A stretch of 64,000 nucleotides of DNA from CAYZJR01 sp964503045 (GTDB lineage: Bacteria; Cyanobacteriota; Vampirovibrionia; Obscuribacterales; Obscuribacteraceae). The position numbers were made by a program, and so were the translations under genes. How positions within the stretch are numbered: the first letter of the stretch is position 1; every line of letters starts with the position of its first letter. The stretch is from positions 62,001 to 126,000 of the forward strand of contig CAZCZI010000008.1 of assembly GCA_964503045.1 (NCBI GenBank). The letters run 5' to 3'. Below are positions 54,738 through 63,999 of the stretch, piece by piece. The notes beneath the pieces are model-generated. The model did not search any database. It was not told the origin of the DNA and saw only the letters and a program-made list of their open reading frames with translations.

Positions 54738-55454
54738 TCAATCTTTCAGCAAAATTGTGGCCAGAGCCTCGCACATTTCAAGGTCACCTCGGACGGTGAC
54801 TTTGAAGTTGTGCGGAGATCCTTCCACGATTCGAACCTCGTGCCCGTAATGTTCAAGTAATGCGGCGTCATCGGTAACCGCTAGTTTAGATGTCACGGCC
54901 GTTCTGTGCGCCTCCAGTAACCACGCAAAACGTGCAGCCTGTGGGGTTTGTACGGCGTAGAGTTTGCTTCGGTCGAGGGTATCCTTAATTACCCCTGCCT
55001 CCACGACCTTAACCGTATCTGATACCGGTACCCCTACCGTGCAGGCACCACTGGCGGTCACACCCTGAATTACTGCGTCGACGACGGTGCTGGTAAGAAA
55101 TGGCCTGGCCGAGTCATGTACCAATACGTGGTCGAATGAAGGTCGCTCGACGGCCAGTTGCTCAAGCCCCAGCCTTACCGATTCCTGCCGCGTAGCACCG
55201 CCTGCGGTTACCAGTATTTTGGAACCACCGGCAATGTCCTTAGCGTCGCTCTTTACCTTTTCGACCAAATCGGCGCGAGTAACCACGACTACTCGATCGA
55301 TCAATCCATGGTTGACCAAGACGAGCAGCGACCACATATACAAAGGACGTCCGCGCAGCCGAAGAAACTGCTTAGGAGGTTCGGCGCTGTCGCCAAGTGT
55401 GTATCTCGATCCAGTTCCTGCCGCGACCAGAATTGCGGCTATTCGTGGTTTCAA
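54738..55454 (-). CDS. ispD: 2-C-methyl-D-erythritol 4-phosphate cytidylyltransferase
   Basis: 238 residues. IspD transfers CMP to methylerythritol phosphate in isoprenoid synthesis by the MEP pathway. The nucleotide-binding signature is LVAAGTGSRY, followed by PKQFLRLRGRPLYMWSL. Later come VLVHDSARPF and TDDAALLEHYG; the conserved D in the HDSARP block and the K/R of TPQAARF are the family's catalytic residues. Length is normal. TTG start overlaps the scpB stop by four bases (TTGA), so it is translationally coupled to the condensin operon, an unusual partnership. Confidence 0.92.
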   Translation of the reverse strand: MKPRIAAILVAAGTGSRYTLGDSAEPPKQFLRLRGRPLYMWSLLVLVNHGLIDRVVVVTRADLVEKVKSDAKDIAGGSKILVTAGGATRQESVRLGLEQLAVERPSFDHVLVHDSARPFLTSTVVDAVIQGVTASGACTVGVPVSDTVKVVEAGVIKDTLDRSKLYAVQTPQAARFAWLLEAHRTAVTSKLAVTDDAALLEHYGHEVRIVEGSPHNFKVTVRGDLEMCEALATILLKD

Positions 55455-56230
55455 ATCTCACCCAGGGCACCGGGCACGGAATCTATGGCATTAGTGTGTG
55501 AACCCGTGATTTCAACTTCTGCCTCCGGCTCGACTGTCGGGGCTTTTTCATCGACATCCGGGGACGCATCGAAGATCTCTTCTGACGAGGATGCTTCCTC
55601 TTGCCTGCTCGGGGGGGTCGCATCGAAGACTTCTTCCGATTTCTCAATCAAATTCTCGGTCGAATCCGGGTTGGCGTCGAAGACACCGAGTTGAACGCCA
55701 TTGTCTTGTGCTTGCGCTGCATCCTCTGCATCTTGCAGCTTGCGTTCTTCCTTGCGCATATGATTGCGCAACGACTTGCCGTCTTTTGAAAGTCGGAAAT
55801 ACTCTTGAAACTGTTTGGTCGTCGTCAAAAGTGGAGAGCGACCATCCTCCTTTTTGTGAATCAAGTCACGGGTGAGAAGTTCCTTAATATGATCGTATGC
55901 GCCGGCTCCTCGAATCTTGATGATTTCGGATTGCGGCACCGGCTGTTTGATTGCAATGGCTGACAGTGTGCGAATCAAGGCAGTCGGCATTTCGATTGGA
56001 ACGAACTCGTCAATGATGGCAGTGAATTCGTCTTTGACTTGGAGGCTGTATCCATTCTCATCGGCGATCTCTAGTCCGCCGTTTCTTTCTTCATAGTCAC
56101 GTATTAGCTCGAGTACGGCTTGTCGTACTACTTGCACATCTTCATTGACTATGCGCGCAATAGCCAGCGCTTTGATCGGCTTGTCCGTCAAAAATAAAAT
56201 CGCTTCGATTTTTGCCTTCAGTTCTGCCAT
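55451..56230 (-). CDS. scpB: Segregation and condensation protein ScpB
   Basis: 259 residues. Residues 1-165 are the ScpB winged-helix fold (IEAILFLTDKPIK, IKQPVPQSEIIKIRG, FRLSKDG), which dimerises and binds ScpA in the bacterial SMC complex. The C-terminal 95 residues form a Glu/Asp-rich, disordered tail absent from typical ScpB (about 180-200 residues). In it, VFDANP, VFDATP and IFDASP recur at F184, F202 and F220, exactly 18 residues apart, possibly short linear docking motifs. The ATG overlaps the scpA stop by one base. Confidence 0.92.
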   Translation of the reverse strand: MAELKAKIEAILFLTDKPIKALAIARIVNEDVQVVRQAVLELIRDYEERNGGLEIADENGYSLQVKDEFTAIIDEFVPIEMPTALIRTLSAIAIKQPVPQSEIIKIRGAGAYDHIKELLTRDLIHKKEDGRSPLLTTTKQFQEYFRLSKDGKSLRNHMRKEERKLQDAEDAAQAQDNGVQLGVFDANPDSTENLIEKSEEVFDATPPSRQEEASSSEEIFDASPDVDEKAPTVEPEAEVEITGSHTNAIDSVPGALGEI

Positions 56231-57183
56231 TACACCACCCCTAACATAGATAGCGAGGCCTTTGATGGATCACACAGTTCCAGAAAGAGAGGACCATAAA
56301 ACTCACTCTGATGAAGTTCTATTTTACCCGCATTTGAAAGGAACAGTGAGCCAAGGAATGCATCAACCCAATCACCTTTTCTGTTGAGTAGTTGAATTAG
56401 TGTCAACATCTCAATCTTCTGGCCGATTGTAACGGTTGCCGAAAGTATATGTTCTATTCTCGCGATTGTTACTTCAATGTCCTCATCGTGAGCGAGGTCT
56501 AGGATATCGTCTACATCATTTACCGAGTGATATCCGGAGAGATCGATTCGAGCACGCGGTTTGCGCTCGGCACGCTCTTTCTCAATTTTTTCTGCTTCTC
56601 TAAGAGCTTCAATGAGTTGTTCGAGTGTCACCTGGCGAGGCCGCGTCGTTCGCTTATTTTGTGTTCGGCGAACAATTGCTCGCTCCAAATCTTGAAGTGT
56701 AATCTGCCTTGCAATCGGTTGTTTGTTGGAGTCGAAAATGAGTCCATCCCCATCAAAATCGAGGAAGTCGTCACCTGAATCCAATTCTGAACTCATAACC
56801 GTCAGCAGTGCCTCAGCTTTCATTCTCAGAAGAACGGAAGCATGAAAAATAATTTTGCCGCTTTGGCGAAGGTTCTCTTTTGGTGCAGCTGCAATTGCCC
56901 TGAGAAACTTGTCGGTGACGTCGATGATATCGACGTTTTTCGCGTCGATTTCTCCGGATGCTGCCATCTTCACCAGAATTTCAATACCATCTGATGGAGC
57001 GGGTGCGCTAGAGATACTCAATTCTGCAAGAGTCGAAACGTCTGCGGTTTGTTCCGTCGAACTGACTTCAGCAGGTCCGATTTCAGCAAACTTAATTTCT
57101 TCCGAAGTGACCTCAGTCAAATCTATATCTGGTGATGTATCTTCGGCATCTTGCCCGGGCTCAAGCTCTTTTTCTTCGCTCAT
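56230..57183 (-). CDS. scpA: Segregation and condensation protein ScpA (kleisin)
   Basis: 317 residues. ScpA is the kleisin that bridges the two SMC heads. The recognised region starts near residue 60 (DGIEILVKMAASGEIDAKNVDIIDVTDKFLRA), followed by FHASVLLRMKAEALL and a C-terminal winged helix (VNDVDDILDL... MLTLIQLLNRKG). The first 55 residues are an acidic Glu/Ser-rich extension not usual for ScpA. The gene starts seven bases after smc, and its end overlaps scpB. The complex compacts and segregates chromosomes. Confidence 0.92.
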   Translation of the reverse strand: MSEEKELEPGQDAEDTSPDIDLTEVTSEEIKFAEIGPAEVSSTEQTADVSTLAELSISSAPAPSDGIEILVKMAASGEIDAKNVDIIDVTDKFLRAIAAAPKENLRQSGKIIFHASVLLRMKAEALLTVMSSELDSGDDFLDFDGDGLIFDSNKQPIARQITLQDLERAIVRRTQNKRTTRPRQVTLEQLIEALREAEKIEKERAERKPRARIDLSGYHSVNDVDDILDLAHDEDIEVTIARIEHILSATVTIGQKIEMLTLIQLLNRKGDWVDAFLGSLFLSNAGKIELHQSEFYGPLFLELCDPSKASLSMLGVV

Positions 57184-57190
57184 TGGCTAC

Positions 57191-60100
57191 TTAGGCTCCA
57201 ACTCCGACTGCCGCTTGAAGTTCTTCTTCGGAAGGCAGGGTAATTTCTCTAATTCCAACCACTCGGGAATAACCGTCAGACCTAAGCGATACACCAACTG
57301 CGTGATCGGCATTTTCGATCATTGGGCGTCTCAAGCTGACGACTACGAATTGAGCGGTTTCTGACTGTCTGCGCACCATGCGGGCGAGACGTTCGGCGTT
57401 TGAACCGTCCAACATCATGTCGACTTCGTCGAATGCGTAGAAAGGTGCTGGTGCATATCTTTGGAATGCAAATACGAATGACAAAGCGGTGAGTGATTTC
57501 TCTCCTCCGGATAGCGCTTCGATGCGTTGCATCTTCTTGTCGCGTGGCTGTGCTCTGATAATCAAGCCGCCACCGAATGGATTGTCCGGATTTTCCAGTT
57601 CCAATTTGCCGTGTCCGTGAGACAGTTCCGCAAAAATGTCCTGGAAGTTCGAGTTGATTGCATCAAATGCTTCAAGGAATGTTCTCTTCTTGAGCTCGTC
57701 ATAACCGGCGATGCGAAGTGTAATTTCTTCTTTCTCTTTGGTGAGAATGTTGAGGTGCTCGTTGAGTTCTTTTTGGCGTTCGTCGGTTTGGTTGTATTCT
57801 TCCAACGCCTTCATGTTGACTGGTTCGAGAGCGCGCATTCTCTTTTCGAGACGCTCCAGCTGATGCTTGAGCTGTTCGACGGTACCGGCATTTGGTGGCT
57901 CGTAGTCCGGGTTTTCCTGGTAGATACGCTCGATTTCGGCTTTGAGGTCGACTAAGAGATTGGAGAGGTCTGCATAGGACAGCTTCTTCTCTTGCCGCTG
58001 TTCGGCGATGCGAATCGTCTCTTGATCGATCTTCGTTCTTTCGACTTCTTGCTCGGTAATCTTCTCGTGAATCTGCTCTTTTGCGTTTCGCAGTTCTTCG
58101 AGTTCGTGCGAAATCTCGCTGACCTTTTTCTCCATTTCGGAGATCGAGGTTCTAAGAGCAGTAATAACGGCTTCGTGATTGGGCCGCTGAATCTCGATTT
58201 CTGCAATCTCTTCTTGCAGGGCAGTGAGCTGCGTTACAAGACCAGTGCGAGTGGCTTGTTCTAAGCGCTCTTCAGTATCAGCCACGTCGATGAGGCGCTG
58301 AATTTCCTTAAACTCTTTCTCAATATTTTCGACATCGCCACGGTGTTCTTCCGATTCGAGAATCAGTTTTTCGATGCCTGATTGTTTGCCCTTGTCGCGA
58401 GCGCCTTCGAGGGACTCTTCAAGCTTGGTTATTTTCGTGGTGAGTTCCTTAATCGAGTTATCGACACTGACCATATCTTGATCGAGTTGTTCGATTTCGT
58501 CGCCTTTGAGTCTGAGTTTAGGCTTGACGTTTTCGATTTCGGCTTCGAGATCGGAGACCTCTTTGCGCTTCGCTTCGAGTTCGGCGGTGCGTTGTGCAAA
58601 CTCTGCTTGAGCAGTCGTTGCTTTTTGCCGGTCTTCGGTCAGAACTAATTCCAGCTCCTTCATAGAAGCATGGAGTTCTTTCAGTTGATTGTTAACTGAC
58701 TTGACTGTGTGTTGGAGAACCGCGAGATCTGTCTCTCCACGCATGGAGAAGTGCATCTTCGCTTTGTTATCGTTGCCGCCGGAGATCGAGCCTGATTTGT
58801 CGAACAGCTCGCCTTCCAGGGTAACCATTCTGGCTTGAGTGATGAGCTTGCGAGCATTATCCATGGTGTCTATCACCACGGTCTGTCCGCATGCATATTG
58901 GAATGCTTTTACAAACTTGGGATTGAAATCAATAAGGTTGTAAGCGAAGTCGATTACACCTGGGCGATTAGGCAAAAGTCCCGGTGGGTTAGCCGTAATC
59001 TTGTTTAGCGGTACAAATGTTGCTCTGCCCGCTTGATTGCGCTTCAACAGCTCGATGCAGTCATGCGCGACTTGGTCGTCATCGACAACGACGTGACCGA
59101 GGCGAGGACCGATAGCAGTTTCCAGAGCGACAGTAAACTTATCGTCGACTTTTCCTAATTGACCGATTGTGCCGTGCACACCACCAATGCCGGATTCGAG
59201 AATCGCTTCGACGGCTCTTCCGTAACCCGATTCACCAGCCACTTCGCGCGTGGTTTCCAACTCGATGACTCGTCTGTTAAGAGATTCGAGAGCCTGACGT
59301 TTGGATTCGATTTCTTCCTTTGTCGATTCCAACTCTGCTTCGAGTTGACGAACGTTGCGTTCACTTCCTGCAACGATTGCCTGTTGATCTTGATGTTTCA
59401 GTTCAAGAGACTTGATCAAGTTGCGGGCAAACGACGACTTGCCGATCTGCTCTGTGGCTTGGTTTCTGAGTGTTTCTAACTCTTTTTCCAGCCCTTCTCT
59501 TCTAATCGACAACTCTGTCTTTTTCACTTCGATCTTGTGGCGGTCGTCGCGAAGTTGTTGGAGCTCGCTGTGAATCGTCGTGACTTTGTCTGAAGATTTG
59601 TCCTTTTCCTGGCGCAAGACTTCGATTTCAGCCATGACTGCGCTGTATGCGCCTTGTTTTTCCATGCGCACTAACTGGACGGCTTGTTGATCTTCCAGGT
59701 GCTGTTTCTTTTGCTTTGTAATGTCAGCAAGGTGCTTGTCGATCGTTTTGACTTGAGCCTGAATGCTCTTCAAAAGTTTCGACTTTTCGGTGATTACGCC
59801 GGTAATGTTGGAGAGCTTGTTCTCTTCACGAGTCAGTTCCCCGCGTTTGCTCTCGAGTTCTTGGCGCAATAAGAGCTGTTCGTTGCCACCCTTCTCGCGA
59901 ATCTCTTGATCGATTCGACCGATTTCCGAACGCAATTTAACGAGGTTGACTTCGGCTTGTTCGAGTTTCTCAACCAGTTCTTGCTCACGAGCATTGAGCT
60001 TTTCGATTTCGGCCAGTTCGGCTTGAGCACGCTGTTCTACATCAGCAGCTCTTACAAAGATAAGGTCTCTCTCGACTGTTTCCTTCTGCCTCTTAAGTTC

Positions 60101-60730
60101 CAAATACTTAAGTGCTTGATCTCGATCGGTCTTCAAAATCTCAAGGCGAGCTATGATCTCAGCCAGAATAATCTTCTGAGTTTCGATCTTTTCGCCAACC
60201 GCTCCGAGCTCGCCCTTCGCTTGATCTATGCGTCTGTCGAATTCGGCCACGCCAGCCAGTTCATCAATGATTTTGCGACGCTCGGTTGCGCTCATCGAGA
60301 CGATGCCGGTAACGTCGCCTTGCATGATGACGTTGAAGCCGGTCGGGCTTACGTTGTATTTGACCAGCTCGTCATGCACCTCGGTGAGGGTAGCGATCTT
60401 GCCATTGAGAATATATGTACTGGTATAGCTATTTTCTTTGACTCTAATTCGACGAGTTACTTCAAGCTCCTCGCCATTAGAGTCATTAACGAAGCGAACC
60501 CGCACCTTAGCTTCGTTTCGACCACTGAGATTGTTCAGCAAATCAGGCAATCGCTCAGCGCGCATCGACCTGGTTGAAGATAATCCGAGAGCAAAAAGGA
60601 GGCTATCGATAATGTTCGATTTGCCCGATCCGTTAGGACCTGAGATGGTCGTAAACCCGTCCAGGAGCGGAACTACGGTTGCCTTTCCGAACGACTTGAA
60701 GTTATCAAGCTCGATTTCTTTGATCCGCAA
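57191..60730 (-). CDS. smc: Chromosome partition protein SMC
   Basis: 1179 residues of a bacterial SMC ATPase: an N-terminal head with GPNGSGKSN (31-39), two long coiled coils, a hinge at about 520-670 (IGQLGKVDDKFTVALETAIGPRLGHV), and a C-terminal head with LSGGEKSLTALS and FYAFDEVDMMLDGSN (ABC signature and Walker B). Coiled-coil heptads dominate 170-480 and 690-1030. With ScpA and ScpB it forms the condensin-like loop-extruding complex. TTG start with GGGAG upstream. It is the first gene of the smc-scpA-scpB-ispD unit, in which stops and starts overlap or lie within a few bases. Confidence 0.96.
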   Translation of the reverse strand: MRIKEIELDNFKSFGKATVVPLLDGFTTISGPNGSGKSNIIDSLLFALGLSSTRSMRAERLPDLLNNLSGRNEAKVRVRFVNDSNGEELEVTRRIRVKENSYTSTYILNGKIATLTEVHDELVKYNVSPTGFNVIMQGDVTGIVSMSATERRKIIDELAGVAEFDRRIDQAKGELGAVGEKIETQKIILAEIIARLEILKTDRDQALKYLELKRQKETVERDLIFVRAADVEQRAQAELAEIEKLNAREQELVEKLEQAEVNLVKLRSEIGRIDQEIREKGGNEQLLLRQELESKRGELTREENKLSNITGVITEKSKLLKSIQAQVKTIDKHLADITKQKKQHLEDQQAVQLVRMEKQGAYSAVMAEIEVLRQEKDKSSDKVTTIHSELQQLRDDRHKIEVKKTELSIRREGLEKELETLRNQATEQIGKSSFARNLIKSLELKHQDQQAIVAGSERNVRQLEAELESTKEEIESKRQALESLNRRVIELETTREVAGESGYGRAVEAILESGIGGVHGTIGQLGKVDDKFTVALETAIGPRLGHVVVDDDQVAHDCIELLKRNQAGRATFVPLNKITANPPGLLPNRPGVIDFAYNLIDFNPKFVKAFQYACGQTVVIDTMDNARKLITQARMVTLEGELFDKSGSISGGNDNKAKMHFSMRGETDLAVLQHTVKSVNNQLKELHASMKELELVLTEDRQKATTAQAEFAQRTAELEAKRKEVSDLEAEIENVKPKLRLKGDEIEQLDQDMVSVDNSIKELTTKITKLEESLEGARDKGKQSGIEKLILESEEHRGDVENIEKEFKEIQRLIDVADTEERLEQATRTGLVTQLTALQEEIAEIEIQRPNHEAVITALRTSISEMEKKVSEISHELEELRNAKEQIHEKITEQEVERTKIDQETIRIAEQRQEKKLSYADLSNLLVDLKAEIERIYQENPDYEPPNAGTVEQLKHQLERLEKRMRALEPVNMKALEEYNQTDERQKELNEHLNILTKEKEEITLRIAGYDELKKRTFLEAFDAINSNFQDIFAELSHGHGKLELENPDNPFGGGLIIRAQPRDKKMQRIEALSGGEKSLTALSFVFAFQRYAPAPFYAFDEVDMMLDGSNAERLARMVRRQSETAQFVVVSLRRPMIENADHAVGVSLRSDGYSRVVGIREITLPSEEELQAAVGVGA

Positions 60731-61072
60731 AAGAGTCTCCCGCTACCATTTCCACAGCCGAATTAGACCATTCACTGCATTTAGTGTCAAGAATTTTCGA
60801 AATTTTCAGCACCCGGGTCGCCGCAGAAAGTTACAAACTCCTGTCTGCAAGAGCATTCTAGAAGGTAATCCAGTGGTTGTCACCACCGCTGGTTCCATAT
60901 CGATCGAAGATATGTGCTCCATCCGATCAAATATGCTGCATCAGTTGCTTTATCGGCCATTCCAGGGCATGAATACGGCTAGCATTGTGCGGCACCGTGT
61001 AGTATGATTCCGTTGTATTTTTAACGCCAATTTCTCGTAGATAAACTGCAGATCGGATGGCTTAGTAAATCA
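60731..61072. other. 342-base divergent intergenic region
   Basis: Between smc and the 142-residue gene no frame is supported. A TATGAT (61003-61008) lies 65 bases before the plus-strand ATG as a possible -10, but no matching -35 is seen. Nothing else is recognised. Confidence 0.4.
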
Positions 61073-61501
61073 ATGAATTTATGGATTATAGCTTTTGTCG
61101 GTGCTCTTCTTGTTTACTGTATATACCTTGTTCTAGCTGATTCCGACGACTTCGGATGGAAGCGACTTTCGAAGGTCTATCCGGGAGCAGAATTCACGGG
61201 TGAGCTCAGAAAAGAGCAGTCGGTCACCATAAGTGATGATCTGACCTCCTACAACAATTGCGTCGGCATCGGTGTCGACAAGGGTGGACTGTATATGCAG
61301 ATCGCCGGTACCTGGGATATGAAAGATCAGGGACGTCCGCCGCTATTTATTCCATGGGGTTCAATAAAGCGTTCGTATCGCCGAGAAGGTGTTATGTCCG
61401 ATTTCTGCGTCATTGAATTGAAAGAACCTGAAGTAAGCATAGAGCTTCCTTTCGAGGCTATTGAACCGGCTAAGGTTTATTTGTCGGGCGGCTCCGCTTA
61501 A
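61073..61501 (+). CDS. Small membrane-anchored protein of unknown function
   Basis: 142 residues. A single N-terminal membrane segment (IIAFVGALLVYCIYLVLA) anchors a small soluble domain of about 115 residues, with alternating strands (YMQIAGTWDMK, LFIPWGSIKRSYR, CVIELKEPEVSIELPF). This pattern suggests a PH-like or photosystem-assembly-like small domain, but no family is identified. GGATGG lies upstream of the ATG. It stands between the divergent smc operon and the repeat protein at 61701. Confidence 0.62.
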   Translation: MNLWIIAFVGALLVYCIYLVLADSDDFGWKRLSKVYPGAEFTGELRKEQSVTISDDLTSYNNCVGIGVDKGGLYMQIAGTWDMKDQGRPPLFIPWGSIKRSYRREGVMSDFCVIELKEPEVSIELPFEAIEPAKVYLSGGSA

Positions 61502-61700
61502 GTGCGACTGTATGCTTTCCAAGGTGTTCGCGGCTCCTTAGGCTTTCGGCAACTCGTTGATCATGAAATGTCGGAACTGCCCAGTGGGTGAGCATTTCAG
61601 GCTTTCCTTGGCGGCGCGGAAAGCTATTTCATCACAGACGACCAATACACGGTATATTGATATATCTCCTTTATTAAGCCCCTTTTCAGGCTGACGTGCA

Positions 61701-62897
61701 GTGCAAATGAAGAACACTCGCAAACCCACCTTGATTGGCGATCTGCTCACGCAAGCCGAATTGGTTTCGATTGGCGATCTCACTGATGCCGTTAGGGTGT
61801 CGCAAAAGACCGGTCTTCCGGTTGGTCGTGTCTTGGTGTCCAATGGCATGGTTTCGGAGCCTGAGCTGCAAGCCGGTCTCAAGGCGCAGTCGCTGTTGCG
61901 CGAGAATCTTGTGGTGGCGTCTCAAGCGCTTCAGGCACTAAAAATGGTGCGCAGCAACAATGTCGATTTGGATCAGGCGCTCAAGTTTTTAGGTTGGAGG
62001 ATGGAACATTATGAGTTCACCAACCGCCTTGGTCAGCTGCTCGTCGATGCAGGTGCCGTCTCAAAAGACCAAGTAGATGAAGCGCTCGAGATTTGTTTCA
62101 ACTCCGGGCTGCCGGTAGGTCGAGTTCTCGTATTGCGCGGAGTTTTGACTGAGTTTATTGCATATTCAGCGCTTACTGCTCAAGTTCTCATTCGTGACGG
62201 AAAAATTGCACGAGATCAGGCGATCGGCGCCCTTCGTCTCACGTGTATGCACGGAGATTCGATAGAGACGTATCTTGAATTCGGCGGCATGCGCTCGATG
62301 CACTCGAATGTGGTTCGACTCGGTGAGCTCCTGGTTTTGGCAGACCTTGTCTCTGAGTTGGATCTTTTGACAGCCGTGGAAAAAGGGCTCTCCGACGAGC
62401 TTCCTATAGGGCAAGTCTTGGTTGGTGAAAAGATTATCGATCACTCCACTTTAGAGTCCGCGCTCAAGCTGCAAGAAATGGTCAAGGTTGAACGCATCGG
62501 CCCGGAAGATGCAGGCACTGTCCTTGGTGAAATTGTAAGAAAGGGAGTCCCCTTCGATTTTGCAGTTCAGAAGTACCAGAGCGCGCCAAAGACAGAGGCA
62601 TCTCTTCCTCATAATGACCTTTTGTCTATGTTGGCGTTGGTTGGTTTGATCTCCCAAGCCGATCTCAAACGCGCAAGAGAAGTTGTGGGGCAAGGTGAAC
62701 AACCCGGACGAATCTTGGTAGAACGCGGTTTTATCGACGAAGACGTACTGACTGCGGTCATGCGCTGCCAGGAGTTTGCTCAATCCGGACACCTGTCGGC
62801 AGAACAGTGCATATTCGCCGTGCACAATTGGATATGGGCGCGCGGCAATTTCGACGATGTGCTGAAACGATTGGGCTGGATGCCCCGAAAGAAATAG
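61701..62897 (+). CDS. Protein made only of GspE N-terminal (MshEN)-like repeats
   Basis: 398 residues containing four repeats of about 97-102 residues (starting near 11, 109, 206 and 306). Each begins like the N-terminal domain of type II secretion or pilus ATPases: IGDLLTQAELVS, LGQLLVDAGAVS, LGELLVLADLVS, LLSMLALVGLIS. Each continues with a PxGRVLV (or similar) block and then with an AL/QAL helix. Some units end in a LGW motif. MshEN domains can bind cyclic di-GMP; here no ATPase domain follows. The protein is therefore a stand-alone adaptor or sensor candidate. Binding is inferred. A GTG at 61701 or ATG at 61707 could be the start. Confidence 0.82.
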   Translation: MQMKNTRKPTLIGDLLTQAELVSIGDLTDAVRVSQKTGLPVGRVLVSNGMVSEPELQAGLKAQSLLRENLVVASQALQALKMVRSNNVDLDQALKFLGWRMEHYEFTNRLGQLLVDAGAVSKDQVDEALEICFNSGLPVGRVLVLRGVLTEFIAYSALTAQVLIRDGKIARDQAIGALRLTCMHGDSIETYLEFGGMRSMHSNVVRLGELLVLADLVSELDLLTAVEKGLSDELPIGQVLVGEKIIDHSTLESALKLQEMVKVERIGPEDAGTVLGEIVRKGVPFDFAVQKYQSAPKTEASLPHNDLLSMLALVGLISQADLKRAREVVGQGEQPGRILVERGFIDEDVLTAVMRCQEFAQSGHLSAEQCIFAVHNWIWARGNFDDVLKRLGWMPRKK

Positions 62898-62917
62898 ACT
62901 CAGAAGTTTTTGATTTG

Positions 62918-62950
62918 TAGCAAGTCTTTTTTCTTGCTATAGAGTTTTTA
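62918..62950 (+). terminator. Terminator after the MshEN-like repeat gene
   Basis: TAGCAAG (62918-62924) and CTTGCTA (62933-62939) pair around a T-rich loop, then TAGAGTTTTT. Just beyond, ATACCAA-T-TTGGTAT (62950-62964) is a 7-bp palindrome. Confidence 0.5.
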
Positions 62951-62973
62951 TACCAATTTGGTATCAAATCAGA

Positions 62974-63999
62974 CTAGATCGATTTTTTCGGTGAGTTCGC
63001 CACGCTTGAATGTCTGACTGCCGCCGCCTTTGCGATCTCGTCGCTCATCTGTTGCATGAAGCGTTCGCCACCAACCGGATTGAGGTGAACCGTGTCATAA
63101 AAGTGCTCGTCTGCATATTTTCCCTCTTGGTATAAGTCGACCAGAGTTGCGTGATGCGTCGCAGCTGCCTTGCGGATAGTCTCCAAATACGAGTCATAGA
63201 GACCCTTTGGCAAGAGACCGAAATTGTCGGAGGAAACCGGCATATTCACCAGTATCACTTTTATGTCTCTTTTTTGTGCAAGTTCTAAAAGGGCGTCGAG
63301 ATACATTCGTTGTTTTTCAAACTGAGTTTGACTGAAGCACTTATATCGCTCCTTGTATTCGTCCTTACTCTTTTGCCAGACCCAGCTTCTGTCCTTGTGC
63401 ATCATGAAGCCCTGGGCAAGCGTCTTTTGAGGTGTCGGCTCTGCCTCTTGTCCTTCGCCGATCACTTTTACGAGCATCCGTTTGTACTGGGCGACCGGAA
63501 CCGTCTGCAATCTTCCCCGCAATGCATACAACGAAAGTATTCGACCAAGAACGAAGTCGGCTCTCTCTTGCATTGTCGAGAAGCTAAGACCGGCAATACT
63601 GCCGAGATCATCGATGCCTACCAGCCGCTGAAATACCGGAGTCAGCGCTTCTGCAGACAGAGTATTGTCCATGAGGTCACGAGGCGCCACACCAAAAACG
63701 ATGGCATCTGGTTTTTTCGAATCTTTGAGAAGCTTGTCGGTGATGATATATGCATCTGATACCATCTCGCCTGCCAAAGCCAGGCTGACCACTTTTTCGC
63801 CGGACAAGCCTTTATCTTTCAAAAGTTGTTCGAGCCACAGTGACTGGTGATGCATTGTCGGTGGGTCGGAATCTCGGAAGTGGGAGTTATCGCAACTCCA
63901 AACCGGCACCATCATCAGTGACGAGCCAAGCAAAACCGTTGTGGGACGCGGATTACATTTGTTGAGTTGCTCGATTGCATGTTCGAGCGACAAGTGCAT
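62974..63999 (-). CDS. DUF1574/SGNH-like hydrolase-family protein (cut by window edge)
   Basis: 341 residues present, with the 5' end at or beyond the right window edge. The opening TTVLLGSSLMM matches block I of SGNH-like or DUF1574 proteins (the serine in GSS). The C-terminal YDTVHLNPVGGERFMQQM carries the D-x-x-H of block V. In between is a large helical insertion with DAIVFGVAPRDLMDN and IKVILVNMPVSSDN. DUF1574-like proteins of cyanobacteria and leptospires are linked to surface polysaccharide or acyl modification, often next to membrane-bound O-acyltransferases; this is inference here. The true start is probably upstream of the window. Confidence 0.78.
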   Translation of the reverse strand: MHLSLEHAIEQLNKCNPRPTTVLLGSSLMMVPVWSCDNSHFRDSDPPTMHHQSLWLEQLLKDKGLSGEKVVSLALAGEMVSDAYIITDKLLKDSKKPDAIVFGVAPRDLMDNTLSAEALTPVFQRLVGIDDLGSIAGLSFSTMQERADFVLGRILSLYALRGRLQTVPVAQYKRMLVKVIGEGQEAEPTPQKTLAQGFMMHKDRSWVWQKSKDEYKERYKCFSQTQFEKQRMYLDALLELAQKRDIKVILVNMPVSSDNFGLLPKGLYDSYLETIRKAAATHHATLVDLYQEGKYADEHFYDTVHLNPVGGERFMQQMSDEIAKAAAVRHSSVANSPKKSI

